A stretch of DNA of 64,000 nt from Phytomonospora endophytica (GCF_014202425.1 NZ_JACHGT010000011.1:129896-193895); one strand, 5' to 3'; shown: positions 47,240 through 60,700, numbered from the stretch's first letter. Made by a program: numbers and translations. The notes: generated from the letters alone by a model not told the origin.

Positions 47240-48136
47240 ATGCCGCTGCCCACCTGGCCGCACACCGGCGTGACCTGGGCCGACGGCCGGGCCAGTCTGT
47301 GCTTCACCTCGCCCGAAGGCCGCGACGAACACGTCCCGCTCGCCCTCGGCGAACGGATCTCCTGGCGCCTGCCGGGCGTCCGCCGCTGCATCGGGGTGTG
47401 GATCCCGAGCACCCGCCGCCGCGTCGACTGTCCACATCAGAGGGTCCTGCCGACGGCCCGCGCCGCCGCGCAGTGCGATCCCTGCGAGCGCACCGATCCC
47501 GGCAAGGCCCTCGCCCGCGGACAGGCCCTCGACGACCCGCGCGACTTCCGCCTCTACCTCGCCTACTTCGGTCCGGGCCTGGTCAAGGTCGGGCTCACCG
47601 CCGTCGACCGCGGCCAGAACCGCCTCACCGAACAGGCCGCGCTGGCCTACACCTGGCTCGCGACCGGGCCGCTGCGCCCGATCCGCCGCGCGGAAATGGC
47701 CGCGTCGGCCACGAAACTCGCCACCGAACGCCTCCGGCACCGCACCAAGACGCGCGGACGCTGGCACCCCGCCTTCGACGCGGCCACCGAACTGGGCGAG
47801 GCGCACCGGCGGCTCGCGGCGGTCATCGCCGGCGAACTCACCGTCGAACCCTTCGCGGTCACCGACCTGCGCCCCACCTACGGCCTCCCCGGCACCGGCC
47901 GTCCCGAACGCGAGGTCACCGACATCGAGTACGACGCCTGCCTCACCGGTGTCCTGCGTTGCCTCGCCGGGCGTGACGCGGTCCTCGACACCGAGCACGG
48001 CACGCTGCTGGTCGACCTGCGTCTCCTCGCCGGCCGCACCATCCTCGACGGGGAGGGCGCGCCCACCGACGGCGTCGACATCGCGCTCCTCGACCTCGGC
48101 CGCACCCCGGCGCCCGAGCAGGACACCCTGTTCTGA
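47240..48136 (+). CDS. DUF2797-like protein
   Basis: 298 residues. The middle segment FRLYLAYFGPGLVKVGLTAV resembles the GIY-YIG-like core of DUF2797 proteins, and cysteines in RRCIG, VDCPHQ and AQCDPCERT could bind a metal. No catalytic function is established for these proteins. It is the nearest gene upstream of the AfsR-type regulator, 66 bp away. Confidence 0.7.
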   Translation: MPLPTWPHTGVTWADGRASLCFTSPEGRDEHVPLALGERISWRLPGVRRCIGVWIPSTRRRVDCPHQRVLPTARAAAQCDPCERTDPGKALARGQALDDPRDFRLYLAYFGPGLVKVGLTAVDRGQNRLTEQAALAYTWLATGPLRPIRRAEMAASATKLATERLRHRTKTRGRWHPAFDAATELGEAHRRLAAVIAGELTVEPFAVTDLRPTYGLPGTGRPEREVTDIEYDACLTGVLRCLAGRDAVLDTEHGTLLVDLRLLAGRTILDGEGAPTDGVDIALLDLGRTPAPEQDTLF

Positions 48137-48202
48137 CCCGCCGGCGGTCCGGCGCGGGAGCGCTACCATCGAAGGCCGCCCGCCCCCGACCCCGAGGTCC
48201 GT

Positions 48203-51200
48203 ATGCCCGCCGAAGCGAAGGACGTCGCCTTCCACGTCCTCGGACCCGCCGCGATCCTCGTGGACGGTCGGCAGGTGGAACTCCAGGGCAAACGCAGCCG
48301 GGGCCTGCTCGCCGCGCTCCTCCTCCATGAGGGCCGCGTCGTGCCCTCCGCCGAACTCATCACGCTCATCTGGGACGGCGACGCGCCCAAGACCGCCGCC
48401 AACCAGCTCCAGATCGCCGTCCACCGGCTCCGCACGGCCCTGTCGGCCGCCGGACTCGACGGCCGTCTCGGCACCCGCGACGGCGGCTACGCCCTCGACC
48501 TGCCCGAAGACGCACGCGTCGACCTGCACGACTTCCGCGAACTGTCGGCGACCGCCGCCGCCCGCGCCGCCGCCGGGGACTGGGCCGCCGCCCGCGACAC
48601 CGGCCGCGCGGCCCTCGCCCTGTGGAAGGGACCGGCCTGGGACGGTCTCGGCGCCGCAGGGCCACGCCGCGCCGCCGAAGCCGAACGCCTCACCGCCGTC
48701 GAGCTCACCCGCGCCGCCGAACTCGTCGGCGGCGACCGGGCCGCGCTCGCCGAGCTGCGCGCGCTGGTCGCCGAGCACCCCTACCACCAGCGCTTCTGGT
48801 ACCTGCTGATCCTCGCGCTGGCCCTGCGAGGCCGCTCCGCCGAGGCCCTGGAGGCGCACCTCGCGGCCCGCGAGCTGCACCAGCGCGACCTCGGCACGGC
48901 CCTCGGGCCGGAGCTGGCGGCGCTGGAGCGCGCGATCCTGCGCGGGGAGCCGCACGCCGCCTTCGACGCCGTGCGCGCCTGGACCTTCGGCGCGGCCGCC
49001 CCGGCGTCGCCGGGCGGGCTGCCCGCCGACCTGCGCGACTTCACCGGCCGCGCCGCCGAAGGCGACCACATCGCCGCGATCCTGCGCGCCAACCCCCGGC
49101 ATCGCGATCCGGCCGTCGTCGTCATCGCCGGGCTCGGCGGGATCGGCAAGACCACCTTCGCCGTGCGGCTCGCCCACCGCCACGCCGGGCTGTTCCCCGA
49201 CGGGTGCCTGTTCGTGGACCTGCGCGGCTTCGACGACGTCCCGAAGGACACCCACGCCGTCATGGGCGACCTCCTGCACGCCCTCGGCGTCACCGGGCAG
49301 GCCGTGCCCGCCGACCCCGACGCGCGCCTCGGTGTCTACCGCTCGGTCATGGCCGGGCGGCGGGTGCTGCTCGTCCTCGACAACGCCGCCAGCGAGGCCC
49401 AGGTGCGGCCGCTGCTGCCCGTCCACGCCGCCAGCGCCGCCCTTGTCACCAGCCGCCGCCTCCTCGCCGGGCTCGACGGCGCCTTCGTCGTCGAACTCGA
49501 CGTGCTCAGCCCACCCGAGGCGATCGGCCTGCTCACCGGCATCCACCGCGGCGGCGGACGCATCGCCGCCCCCGCCGCCCTCGACCGCATCGCCGACCTG
49601 ACCGGCCGCCACCCACTCGCGCTGCGGATCCTCGGCTCCCGGACCGCCCGCATGACCGGCGGCGACCTCGCCACCGTCCTCGCCCGCCTCGCCGACGAGG
49701 GCGCCCGCCTCGACGAACTCAGCGCCGGCGCCGGCCAGGTCCGCCAGAGCATCGGATTCAGCTACGGCGACCTCGGCGAGGACGCCGCCCGCCTGCTGCG
49801 GCTGGCGGCGCTCCTGCCCACACCGAGATTCGGCGTCGAGGCCGCCGCCGGGCTCCTCGGCACCGACCTCCTCGACGCCGAAGCAGTGCTCGACGAACTC
49901 GCCGACGCGCAACTCCTGCGACCCGTCGACCACGGAACCCGCTACCTCATGCACGACCTCGTCCGCCTCTTCGCCCGCGAACGCGCCGACGACGAAGACG
50001 ACCCCGCCGACATCCGCGCGGCCCTCGACCGCGCCTTCGGTTTACTCCTCGCCCTGGCCCACCACGCCGACGACGCCCTCGGCTACCGCTATTACCCGAC
50101 CCCGCCGCCACCCGCGCGAACACCCCGGCCGCACCCCGAGAGCATCGCCGCCGTCCGCGCCGACCCGGTCGCCTGGTTCGAGGCCGAACGCGAACTCCTG
50201 TCGGCCGCCGTCGGCCTCGCCGCGCCCGCCACCGCCTGGCGACTGCTCACCACCATGGTCAACTTCCTGGACCTGCACGCCTACAGCCACGACGCGATCG
50301 TCCTGATCCGCACGGCGCTCGACCGGGCCGACGGCGACGAGGCGCGAGCCGCCCTGCACCTGGCCCTCGCCCGCACGGCCCGCTCACTCGGCAGAACCGA
50401 CCGGGCCGTGCGTGCCGCGGGACTCGCCCGCCGCCTCTACCTGCGGCTCGGCGACGACATCCGCGCCGGGTCCGCCACCTGCCAGTTCGCCGAGAACCTC
50501 CGCGTCCTCGGCCGGCCCGCCGCGGCCTACACCGCCTACGAGCACGCCTTCGCGCTGCTCACCCCACACCTCGCCGACCGCACCGCCGTCGCCCAGACCG
50601 GCTGGTGCCACAAGGAACTGGCCGTCCTGCGGCTCTATACGCGCGGCCCCGCCGAGGCCCTGGAGAGCTTCGCCGAAGGCCACCCCTTCATGGTCCGCGC
50701 GGGCGATCGCGGCGGCGAGGCGCGCACCCTCGGCGGTCAGGGCCTGATGAACCTGCGCCTCGGCGAACTCCGCGAAGGCATCGCCCAGACCGAGGCCGCC
50801 GCCGTGCTCCTCGCCGAAGCGGGCGACCGCGTCGAGGAGATCTTCGTGCGCGTCGAACTCGCCGAGGCGTACCAGCGCGACGGACGCCCCGACGAGGCCC
50901 TCGTGGCGATCGAGCGCGCCGTCGCCGACACCCGCGCCCTGCGCCTGAACGGGCGGATCACCACGGCGCTGTGCACCCAGGGCCGGATCCTGGCCGCGCA
51001 CGGGCGCACGGAAACCGCGATAGGCCTGTTCGAGGAGGCACTGGGCCTGGTCGGCGAACACCAGCCGGTCTCCCGGGCGCTCGTCCTCGTCGAACTCGCC
51101 GAGGCGCACCTCGCGCGGGGCGCCCACGCGCTCGCGCGCGACTACGCCGAAGGCGCCGGAGCGGCCGAACGTATCGGCGTCGACGTCCCCGGGCTGCGCG

Positions 51201-51232
51201 CCCGCATCGACGCCGCTAGCGGTAGTTCGTGA
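48203..51232 (+). CDS. AfsR/SARP-type regulator: OmpR-like HTH, BTAD, NB-ARC, TPR
   Basis: 1009 residues. N-terminal winged-helix domain (about 1-95, [20 protein letters not shown]) and BTAD (about 95-245, [20 protein letters not shown]) form the SARP unit. A STAND-type ATPase follows, with P-loop [12 protein letters not shown] near residues 310-318, Walker B VLLVLDN and the RNBS-like TSRRLLAGL. The C-terminal about 350 residues are TPR-like helices ([20 protein letters not shown]). Such regulators usually switch on neighbouring secondary-metabolite genes, here the 3296-residue PKS/NRPS-like gene. It ends convergently with yajQ, overlapping by 17 bp. Confidence 0.93.
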   Translation: MPAEAKDVAFHVLGPAAILVDGRQVELQGKRSRGLLAALLLHEGRVVPSAELITLIWDGDAPKTAANQLQIAVHRLRTALSAAGLDGRLGTRDGGYALDLPEDARVDLHDFRELSATAAARAAAGDWAAARDTGRAALALWKGPAWDGLGAAGPRRAAEAERLTAVELTRAAELVGGDRAALAELRALVAEHPYHQRFWYLLILALALRGRSAEALEAHLAARELHQRDLGTALGPELAALERAILRGEPHAAFDAVRAWTFGAAAPASPGGLPADLRDFTGRAAEGDHIAAILRANPRHRDPAVVVIAGLGGIGKTTFAVRLAHRHAGLFPDGCLFVDLRGFDDVPKDTHAVMGDLLHALGVTGQAVPADPDARLGVYRSVMAGRRVLLVLDNAASEAQVRPLLPVHAASAALVTSRRLLAGLDGAFVVELDVLSPPEAIGLLTGIHRGGGRIAAPAALDRIADLTGRHPLALRILGSRTARMTGGDLATVLARLADEGARLDELSAGAGQVRQSIGFSYGDLGEDAARLLRLAALLPTPRFGVEAAAGLLGTDLLDAEAVLDELADAQLLRPVDHGTRYLMHDLVRLFARERADDEDDPADIRAALDRAFGLLLALAHHADDALGYRYYPTPPPPARTPRPHPESIAAVRADPVAWFEAERELLSAAVGLAAPATAWRLLTTMVNFLDLHAYSHDAIVLIRTALDRADGDEARAALHLALARTARSLGRTDRAVRAAGLARRLYLRLGDDIRAGSATCQFAENLRVLGRPAAAYTAYEHAFALLTPHLADRTAVAQTGWCHKELAVLRLYTRGPAEALESFAEGHPFMVRAGDRGGEARTLGGQGLMNLRLGELREGIAQTEAAAVLLAEAGDRVEEIFVRVELAEAYQRDGRPDEALVAIERAVADTRALRLNGRITTALCTQGRILAAHGRTETAIGLFEEALGLVGEHQPVSRALVLVELAEAHLARGAHALARDYAEGAGAAERIGVDVPGLRARIDAASGSS

Positions 51233-51710
51233 ACTGCAGCGGCACCTCGACGTCGTCGGCGCCCTTCAGCAGCGCGATGACGGCCTGCAGGTCGTCGAGC
51301 TTCTTGCCCGTCACCCGGATCTGGTCACCCTGGATCTGCGCCTGCACGCCCTTCGGGCCCTCGTCGCGGATCTTCTTGTTGATCTTCTTGGCGACGTCCT
51401 GGGCGATGCCCACGGTGAACGTGCAGTCGATCTTGTAGGTCTTCCCCGACGCGCGCGGCTCACCGGCCTCCAGGGCCTTCAGCGAGATGTCGCGCTTGAT
51501 CAGCTTCTCCTTGAACACGTCGAGGGCCGCCTTCACGCGGTCGTCGGTGTCCGCGGTGAGGGTGGCCGCCTCTTCGCCGGTGCGCTCGACCGAGGCGTTG
51601 ACACCCCGGAAGTCGAAGCGGGTGGACAGCTCCTTCGCGGTCTGGTTGATCGCGTTGTCCAGCTCCTGCATGTCGAGTTTGCTGACGATGTCGAAGGACG
51701 GATTGGCCAC
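51216..51710 (-). CDS. yajQ: YajQ-family nucleotide-binding protein
   Basis: 164 residues from GTG 51710 with RBS AGGAGT. Start [20 protein letters not shown] and the ends [20 protein letters not shown] and [17 protein letters not shown] are characteristic. YajQ proteins bind cyclic di-GMP and RNA in some bacteria. It lies 37 bp downstream of the megasynthase-like gene on the same strand, so the two could be cotranscribed. Confidence 0.94.
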   Translation of the reverse strand: MANPSFDIVSKLDMQELDNAINQTAKELSTRFDFRGVNASVERTGEEAATLTADTDDRVKAALDVFKEKLIKRDISLKALEAGEPRASGKTYKIDCTFTVGIAQDVAKKINKKIRDEGPKGVQAQIQGDQIRVTGKKLDDLQAVIALLKGADDVEVPLQFTNYR

Positions 51711-51747
51711 GGTGCTAACTCCTGCGCTCGTAGGTTCACCGGTCAGG

Positions 51748-54700
51748 TTACAGGTCGGCGATCGGCGTATCCGGATCCGCGCACAACTGCTCCAGCACCG
51801 TCGCCCACGTGTCCAGCCAGCCCACGGCGGTCGCCTCGTCAAGCTCACCCGGCGAGTACTGCAACGCCAGCCGCCAGCCCCCGGCAGCCGGCACGCACAT
51901 GAAGATCGTCCCCGGCACCATGTGGACCGGCTCGGCCGTGAACGACGCCTCGACACCGTTGAAGTGCAGCGCCGACACCGTCGAACCCGGGAACAGGAAC
52001 TGCACGACGTCCCCGACCGGCTCGCCGCCCTCCTTCTCCGCCAAGGCCTCCAGCAGACGCGGGAAGGTGACGTGATGCGCCGAACCGTCGGCGTGATCGT
52101 CACCCGTCCGCGCCACCAGACCGGCGAAGTCCAGATCCCCGGTGAGATCCAGCTCCAGCGCGCCCGACAGCGACAGGCTCGCCAGCACCGTCTCGTCGCC
52201 GGGCTCCTCCCGCAGCGTGCAATGCGTGCGCAGGAACAGGTTCTCCGTCCCCGCCAGCCGCGACAGGAACACCCCGAGCGCGGCCGCGTAGACCGCGAAC
52301 GGCCCGGTGTCCTGGCGCTCGCCGAGTTCGGCGGCGGCGTCGACGACCGTCGCGGGGAGGATCAGTTCCTGCACCGCCCGCCGCCGGTCGCGCCGGCCGG
52401 GCCGGTCGTAGGGGAGGACCAGGTCGAGCGGGACGCCGTCGAGCCGGTCGGTCCAGTAGGTGAGGCGGCGCGCGAGGTCGGGTTCGGCTTCGCCGAGCGC
52501 GTGCGTGATCGCCTGGGTGGCCGCCGGGAGGCGTGCCGGACGCTCTTCGACGGCCGCGTTGTACAGCTCGGCGAGTTCGGTGACGAACAGTGCGCGGGAC
52601 CAGTCGTCGATGAGGACGTGGTGAAAGACCAGGATCAGCCGCCAGTCCTGTTCGGACAGTCTGATGAGGACACCTCGCCAGGCGTGTCCCTCGCCGAGGT
52701 CGAAGTCCTCGGCGCGGGCCTCTTCGGCGTGCGCGTCGGCGCGGGCGGGCCGCTGGTCCTCGGCGAGCGCGGTCAGGTCGAGCATCTTCAGGCGGGACTC
52801 GGGGATGGCGGTGTCGGTGAGAACCTCCTGGAGCCACTCGCCCTCGTGTTCGGTGAAGCGGCTGCGCAGCGAGTGGTGGCGCGTGTTCAGGGCGGTGAAG
52901 GCGTCTTTGAGGGCGGCCGGGTCGAGCGGTCCGGACAGGTCGACCTGGACGGGGATGTTGAGCGCCGTACCGAACTGCCGGAAGAAGCCGGTCATGCCCT
53001 TCTGGACGTTGTTGAGGGGACCCGCGAGGACGTCGTCCACAGGTTTATCCACAGGCTCGGGCTCTACGGCGGGTGGATTCGCGGGATCTTGTGGTGATTC
53101 CTCCCCTTCGATCCGAGGTGACTCAGCGTCCCCTGTGGACAACGCGGGGGCATGGGCCAGCAGGGCCGTGAAGTCGTGCGTCCCGCTCGCGTCGCGCGGC
53201 AGCTCGTCGAGGACCGTCCACGTCCTGGGCGCCACATAGGCCGGGAACAGCCGGTCGAGACCGGCGGGCGTCTCGGCGCCTGCTTCGAGCGCGAGGAAGG
53301 CCGCCAGGTAGGGCGCGCCGTCGGGCCCGCGAAGCGCCAGCACCGCCGCGTCGGCGATGCCCGGACGCGCCCGCAGCACACCCGCGACGGCCGCCGGGTC
53401 GACCTTGTGCCCGCCGAGCGGGACCTGGTCGGTGACGCGCCCGTAGTACTCAAGGACGCCGTCGTTGTTCCACCGCGCCAGATCGCCCGTGCGGTAGTAG
53501 CGCTGACCGGCGCCGTCGACCGGGAAGTGCTGCGCGGTCAGGGAAGCGGCGTTCAGGTAACCCGAGGCGAGGCAGTCACCGGCGATGTAGAGCTCGCCGG
53601 GGACACCGACCGGCAGCGGCCGGCCCGCCCCGTCGAGGACGTAGAGGCGGGTGTTGTCGATGGGCGTTCCGATCGGCACACCGCCCGTCCCGCCGGGCGT
53701 GACCGGATGGCTGGTGACCATCACGGTCGCCTCGGTCGGGCCGTAGGCGTTGACGACCTCGTAGGGCAGCTCGGCCGGGGGCCTGCGGTACAGGGGATCC
53801 CCGCCGACGATCAGCGCGCGCAGGGACTGCGGCTGCGCCTGCGCGGGCAGCGCGAGCATCGTCTCGCCCGGACCGGTCGGCAGCACCGCGATGGTCGTCT
53901 TGGCGAAGCCGAACCATTCGGCGAGGGTCGTGCCGTCGCGCGGGACGTCCTCGCCGCCCATGACGATCGAGGCGCCGGAGGTCAGGGCGGGCCAGATCTC
54001 CAGGACCGAGGCGTCGGTGCCCGGTCCGGCGACCGCGGCGACCCGGTCCTCGGCGCCGACCCGGAAGCGGCGCCGGAACCAGCCGCTCAGGTTGGTGAGG
54101 CTGCGATGCGCGACGACCACGCCGGGTCCGCGCCGGCGCGGATCGTAGAGGACGTAGCAGGGGGAGTCGGGGGTGGTGACGCGCTCGGGGGTCGTGCTGG
54201 GGAAGGTGTCGAGCTCGGCGGGGCTCGGGTGGAGCCTGGCGGCGTCGGCGGGCAGCATGGTCGCGAGACCCTGCTCGACGACGGTGAGCCGGGCGCGGCT
54301 GTCGGCGAGGATCCGTGCGACGCCTTCGGGGCCGCTCGCCGGATCCAGTGGCAGGTAAGCGGCTCCGGCCTTGACGACGGCGACGAGTGTGACGACGAGC
54401 CGCAGGTCCTGCGGCATCAGCACACCGACCACATCGGACGGCCGGACGCCGAGCGAGCGCAGCTGATGCGCCAGCTGGTTGGCCAAGGCGTCCAATGTGG
54501 AGTACGACAGCGAGTCGCGGCCGCAGGCCGCGGCGACCGCCTGCGGCGTGCGGGCGGCGAACCCGGCGAACAGCTCGTCGACGGTCACGCCCACCGGATC
54601 GACCTGGGGGCCCCGATGCCAGTGATCGAGCGCGCCCATGTCGTCGTCGGAGAGATCGTCCAATTGGGACAGTCGCTGGGCGGGGTCCTCGGTCGCGGCG

Positions 54701-57700
54701 GTCAGGATGTCGCGCAGGTAGCGGCCGAAGCGACGCGCGCTCTGCGCGTCGAAGACCTCGGCGGCATGGCCGACGCGGCAGACGATCCCGTCGCCCTGGT
54801 CGACGAACTCCCACGCGATCTCGACCGACGGCGCCGAGAAGCCCACGGCGATCTGGAAACTCGTGCTCTCGGGCGCCGACCCCGCGTGCCGCGCGAGATC
54901 CCGCAGACCCGCCGCGACCCGGGCGAGAACCTCGCCGAAGGCGGGATCGCCGGACAGGTCGACACGCAACGGAAGCCCCCCGGGAACCCCGACGATGAGG
55001 TCGTCCTGCCCCGAGAAGCGCCGGACAGTCGCGACGACACCCGCGATGAGCGGGACGATGGCGTCGCGATTCGGGGTGTCGGTGGAGGACTGGGGCTGGG
55101 TCGCGTCGGCGCCGATCGCACGCAGGGCCGCGGCGAGCTTCGGGACGAGGAGCGTGTCCTCCGCCGCGCGCGTGCCGTGCTGCGCGGCCGTGCGCAACCG
55201 GTCGGCGGGCATCGCGACGACCGGCAACGGCGGGGCGAGGACGCGTGCCCAGTAGGCCGGGTCGGGAGCGGCCGGGTCGGGAGCGGCCGCTCCGCCGGGC
55301 GCGGGGAGCGGGATGGGCGCGGTCGTGGGGTCGGCGTCGGGGTCGGGGGTGGGGTCGGGCTCCGGGCGGCGCTGCTGCGGGACGGGCGGGCGCGGAGGCT
55401 GGGGGGTGGTCTCGGCGCCGTGGTGGGGGCGGGCGGCCTCGGGTTGCGCGGGCGCCTCGACAGCGTGGTGCGACGGTGCCGGAGCGGTCTCGGGTCGCGC
55501 CGGAACCGGCGCCTCGGCGACCTGCTGAGGCCGCGCGGGGACCGCTTCGGGCTGCGCCGCAACGAGACGGGGCTGGTCGTGCCCGGGGTCGGCGGTGTCG
55601 GCCGACGGGTCGGCGTCGTACGCGGGACCGAACCCGCCGGAGGTCGGTTCGGGCGCGCGGCCGGGGGGACGCGTCGGCGAGTCGGGCCGCGAGCCGGGAG
55701 CGGACGGCTGCGGTTCGGCGGCCGCCGGTGGGGCGAACGCCGCGTGCTCGGCCGGGATCACGTGAGGGTGCCGCGCGGGGGTGGGGGGCGGGGGCTCGAA
55801 GGGGGCGGGTTCGGGTTGTGCGTTCACCGGGGTACGAGGTGGTTCGAAGCCGGCCGATGCCGGGCTGGGTGTCTCGACCGGTGGTGCGAACCCGGCGGGT
55901 TCCGGGCGGCGAGTCTCGACCGGCGGCGTCGCCGGTGCGGTCTCGAACGACGCGGGCTCAGGCTGTGTGGTCCCGCCGGTGTGAGGTGGTGCGAACCCGG
56001 CGGGCTCCGGACGGTGTGTCTCGACCGGTGGTGTCACCGGTGCGGGCTCAGCCTGCGCGTCCACGACGGCGCGAGGCGCCTCGAACCCGGCGGGTTCCGG
56101 GCGGCGAGTCTCGACCGGCGGCGTCGCCGGTGCGGTCTCGAACGACGCGGGCTCGGGCTGCGTGGTCCCGCCGGTGTGAGGTGGTGCGAACCCGGCGGGT
56201 TCCGGGCGGCGAGCCTCCACCGGCGGCGCGGCCTCGTCGCCGTCCGGGGCCTGATGCTGCTGGGGCCGGTCGGGCGTCGTCCGCTGCCCGTACGCGGACG
56301 GCAGTTCGGGACGTCGGGGCGTGGGTGCCTGCGCGGTGCTCGGCTCGGCCGGTTCGACGGCGGCGTCGACGTTCTGCGGCGCCACGGCGGCGGGAGCGTC
56401 GGTGGCGCGTTCGTGCTCGGCCTCCACCGGCTCGGCGGCGCCGAACTCCCGCCGTCGGGACGTGCTCGCCCGGCCGTCGCCGACACTCATCGGCCGCATC
56501 AGGCTCGGCGCCTCGGCGGGCGCCTCGAACACGGCGGCGGCGATGGCGCTTTCGGCCGCGGGATCCGCCGACGGCCGCTTGGGCAGCATGGCGGGTGCGG
56601 GTGCGGGTGCGGGTGCGGGTGCGGGTGCGGGTGCGGGGGTGGCGTGGTCGGTGGGGTGGGGGACGGCCCGGTCGGCCGAGTCGGCGACGGGGTGGGTGTC
56701 GTTGCGTCGCGGCCCGAAATCGTTGCCGTGCACGGGAACCGAGGCCCACTCGGTCGCGGCGGGCCGGGCCGCGCGGGCGGAGGGGTCAGCCTGTGCGTCG
56801 GCCGGCCCGAAGTTCGCCGCGCGGCCGGTGGGACCGTCCTGTGCGTCGGCGATGGGGGACGCGGCGGACGCGTCGGAGCCCTCCGAGTTGTCCACAACCG
56901 GTGGGTTATCCACAGGCAGTGCGCGGGCGGCTGGCTCGGGAGCGCCTGAAAGGGTTGACTTGTTATCGGAGGGTGGTCCCCCTGGGAGGGCGGGTCGCGT
57001 CCAAGGGGAGCCGGTGTTCGCCGTGGTCACGTGGGCGGAATCGGCGTCCTCCGCCATGTCCGGGCGCGGACGGCCAACGCCCGGTCGCCGGCTGAAGACG
57101 GCGTTGCCCGGTGTCTCCGGGGCGAAGGGCTTGGCAGGCGCCTCCGAGGCGGCAGGACCGCCGGACGCGAACGGCCCACCGGAATCGACGGTCCCCGCGG
57201 ATCCAGCAGCGGTGCCAGACCCAGCGGCATCGCCGGGCCCCAAGGCGATGGGCCCGACCGGCCCGGCGGACCTGGACGGTCCGGCCGTGGGCGCGGCCTC
57301 CCCGGCGAGCGCGGTGCCTCGCCCACCCGGGCCCGCCGGTGCGACGGATCGCCTGGACTCGGCCGGAAGCTCCCCAACCCCACGCCGCCCCGATACCCAC
57401 GAACCCTCAACGGCATCGGGCACGGACCCACGCGATTCCGCCCGGCCCGGCCGCTCGGCGACCTCATGCCGCGCGGGCGTCACCGACCCCGTGTCGTCGG
57501 CTTCCGGCGTGCGCTCGCTGCTCGCGGCCTCGATCGCGGGCCCGCCGCGGCGGGGCTCCAGTGCGGCCGCGTCCTCGTCGGCGCGGCGCCGGCGGCCGGT
57601 GCGGACCTCGCCGCCTTCGGGCGTGGCGACGCCGTGCGCGTCGACCACCTGACGGCCCGAGCGGCCCGCGCGGCCCGCGCCGTCCGCGCGGCCCGAGCCG

Positions 57701-60700
57701 TCCGTACGACCCGAACCACCCACCGTCGAAGCGGAACCGGCCCCGCCTCCCACATACCCCGCCCGCACCTCGGCGAGCAGCCCGAGCCCGGCGCGCACCC
57801 GGTCGGCGTCCACGCCGAAGTCCACGATCGCCGCGATCTCGTCCACGCCGCTCGCCACGAGTTCGTCGACGAGGCCGCGCACCGACTCCACGCTTCCGAT
57901 CAGCGCGCGCGTGTCGCAGAAGTGGTCGTACACCCGCTGGAACGCCCGCTCCGGCCCGCCTTCCGGCGGCGGATCGAGGCTCTCCATCAACTGGTCGAAC
58001 AGCGACGGCGTCGAGCGCATGTGCCGCGCCAGCGGCGCGTAGGCCTCCCGCCGGGCGGTGCCGAGCTCGGCGGCGATGTGGGTGTGCAGCAGCACGGTGA
58101 CGTGCGGGTCGGGGCACTCGTCCCGGTAGACGGCAAGGTTGGCGCGCAGGGTGTCGAGGTCCTGCGCGATGAGGTTGGTGACGACGGGCAGGTTGAGGCG
58201 TGCGGCACGCGCGAAGTCCGCCTCGGTCGACGCCGACAGGTGCAGCGGCGCCTTCTCCTGCACCGGACTCGGATGCAGGTGAATGTCCACTTCGGACCCG
58301 TCGCCGACGCGGCGGCGCAGCGGGGCGCCCTGCCAGAAGGAGCGCAGTTCCTCGACACGGGAGTCGAGGGCGTCGTGCCGGGTCGGGTAGGTCTCGGGGG
58401 TGAAGTCGGCGGGTGGCCCGTCGGCGCCGAGGGTCAGCGCGACCCGGCCGCCCGACAGACTGTCCACCATGGACCACTCCTCGGCGAGCCGGACGGTGTC
58501 CTGCGCGGGGAGGACGACGTCGGTCGCGTGCAGCCGCAGGGTCGTGGTGTCGGCGGCGAGGGCGGCGGCGAGCACGACGGTGCTCGGGAAGGGCCCGGCC
58601 TCGGGCGCGGACTGCCTTCCGGGCAGCCAGATCGCGGCGAAGTCGTTGGCGTCGGCGAACTCCGCGGCGGCGCGCAGGAAACCGTAACCGCGCGTCACGC
58701 CGTCGGCGTGGTGCCCCAGGAAGCACAACCCGAACTCGGGCACACTCGTCTTGCGGTGCGCTCCCGCGCGGCCCTGCGGGATCTGCACCGCCAGGTGCTC
58801 GGCGGCGCGGGCGGCCGACGCGGCGGCCTCGGCGGCCAGGTGGATCGCCTCGGCGAGCGCGCGGTGACCGCCGCCGGAGCCCGTCAGGGCGGGGGATCCC
58901 GGTGCGGCGGCCGGGGACAGCTCGCCGACGACGGCCTCGGCCGGCGGGGAGGTCGGGCCGATCACGGCGGCCTCCCGTGACGGCGAGGCGGGTCCCACCG
59001 GTGTGCCTGGCATGAAACTGTCTCCTGTGGACGGTGCGATGGGGACGGTCGGGATGGGCGCGGGCGCCGCGGTTCCGGCCCAGTGCCGTTCGCGGCGGAA
59101 CGGGTAGAGGGGCAGGTCGACGCGGCGGCCGTCGGTCTCGTTGACGAGCGCGGCCCAGTCGATGGCGACGCCGGCGCAGTGCAGTTCGCCGATGGCGCGG
59201 TGGAAGGGGTCGACCTCGGCGTCCTCGCGGCCGCTGGGGATCGTCGGCAGGCCGGGGATCGCGTTGCGGGCGAGGCGGGTGAGGGCCGGCTGCGGCCCGA
59301 TTTCGAGGAGGATCGCGTCGGCGACCTCGCCGACGTGGTCGAGGACGCGGTCGAAGCGGACCGGGCTGAGCGCCTGTTCGACGACGTGGTCGGCGTCGGG
59401 CAGCCATCCGGCGGGATGGACCGTTCCGTCGAGGCCGCTGACGAAGGGCACGGTCGCGGGCCGCCATTCGACGGTCGCGGCGAGCGCGCGCAGGGACGCG
59501 CGGATGCCGTCGAGCTGGGCGGAGTGGTAGGCGCGCTGGACGGGGAGCCGTTGCCAGCGCAGGTCGAGGGCCTTCGCGAGGCGGCAGGCCTTGTCGACGA
59601 CACCGGCGCTGCCGGCCAGGACGTGGTTCTCGGGTCCGTTGACGACGGCGAGCGTGATGCCGGGGCACGCCGCCATGACGGTGTCCACGGTGGCCTTGTC
59701 GGCGAGGATCGCGACCATGCCGCCGGGTGGCGTCTCGCGTTCGACGAGTTCGGCGAAACCGGCGGTGAGGCGGATCCCGTCGGCGAGGGTCATCGCGCCG
59801 ACGGCGTGGAGGGCGGCGAGTTCACCGGCGCCGTGGCCGAGGACGAGGGTGGGCCGCACGCTCAGGTGCCGCCACAGCACGGTCATCCCGGCCTGGGCGG
59901 CGAACTGCGCGGACAGCGCGATCGTGGGCGTCGTCTCGGTTTCGCCGAGCAGTGCCGGGGTGAGGGGGACGCCGGTGAGTTTCTGGTGCCGTGCGCTGGC
60001 CTCGTCGAGGATGTCGCTGAAGTGGGCGCAGCGGTCGTAGAGGGCTTTCGTGGCACGGGGACCGGGTTCGGCGAGTCCACTGTAGGCGAACAGGGGCCGC
60101 ACGGAATCGCTCGCCTGGTAGGCGCTGTAGTGCTCCGACCTGGTGCCCGACAGGTATGCGTCGAGGGAGTCGGCGAGTTCGGCGGGATTGTCGCCGTAGG
60201 CGACGAGCCGGTGCCGGGAGCGGCGGCGGCCGAGCGCGGCGGTGGCGACGACGTCGGCGAGGCGCGGCACCGGACTCTGCCGGAGGCGGCTCGCGTAGGC
60301 GCCGGCGAGGTCGCGGAGGGCCTCGGGGTGTTCCGCCGAGATCGGCAGGAGACCGGGGACGTGCGGTGCCGTGGTGCCGAAAGCGGTGCCGTGGCGTAGA
60401 TCCGGGGGCTGGGCGACGATGACGTGCACGTCGGAGCCGCCGGGACCGACGGCGTTGACGCCGGCGACGCGCGGCCCGACGACGTCGGGCCAGTCGGCGG
60501 CCTCGGCCGGAATCCGGAATGGACTGTCCGCAAGGGACAGTGCGGGATCAGGTGCGGTGTGGTTGGCCAGGGGTGGGATCACCCCGGAGCGGACCGCGCA
60601 GACCGCGCGCACGAACCCGGCGAGCCCGGCGGCGGCGTCGAGATGCCCGATGGCGGGTTTGGCGCTGCCGAGCGCGCAGAAGCCGCTCGCGTCGGTGTCC

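Noticed and set aside
47126-49954. A 942-codon reverse frame opposite the AfsR-type regulator and DUF2797-like gene
   Set aside because: Covers two recognisable genes on the other strand; shows no domain and is Glu/Gly/Val-rich as expected for a shadow.
53152-56949. A 1265-codon forward open frame opposite the giant gene
   Set aside because: High-GC antisense shadow: no RBS, composition is repetitive Arg/Gly/Val, and the reverse strand encodes recognisable PKS/NRPS domains.
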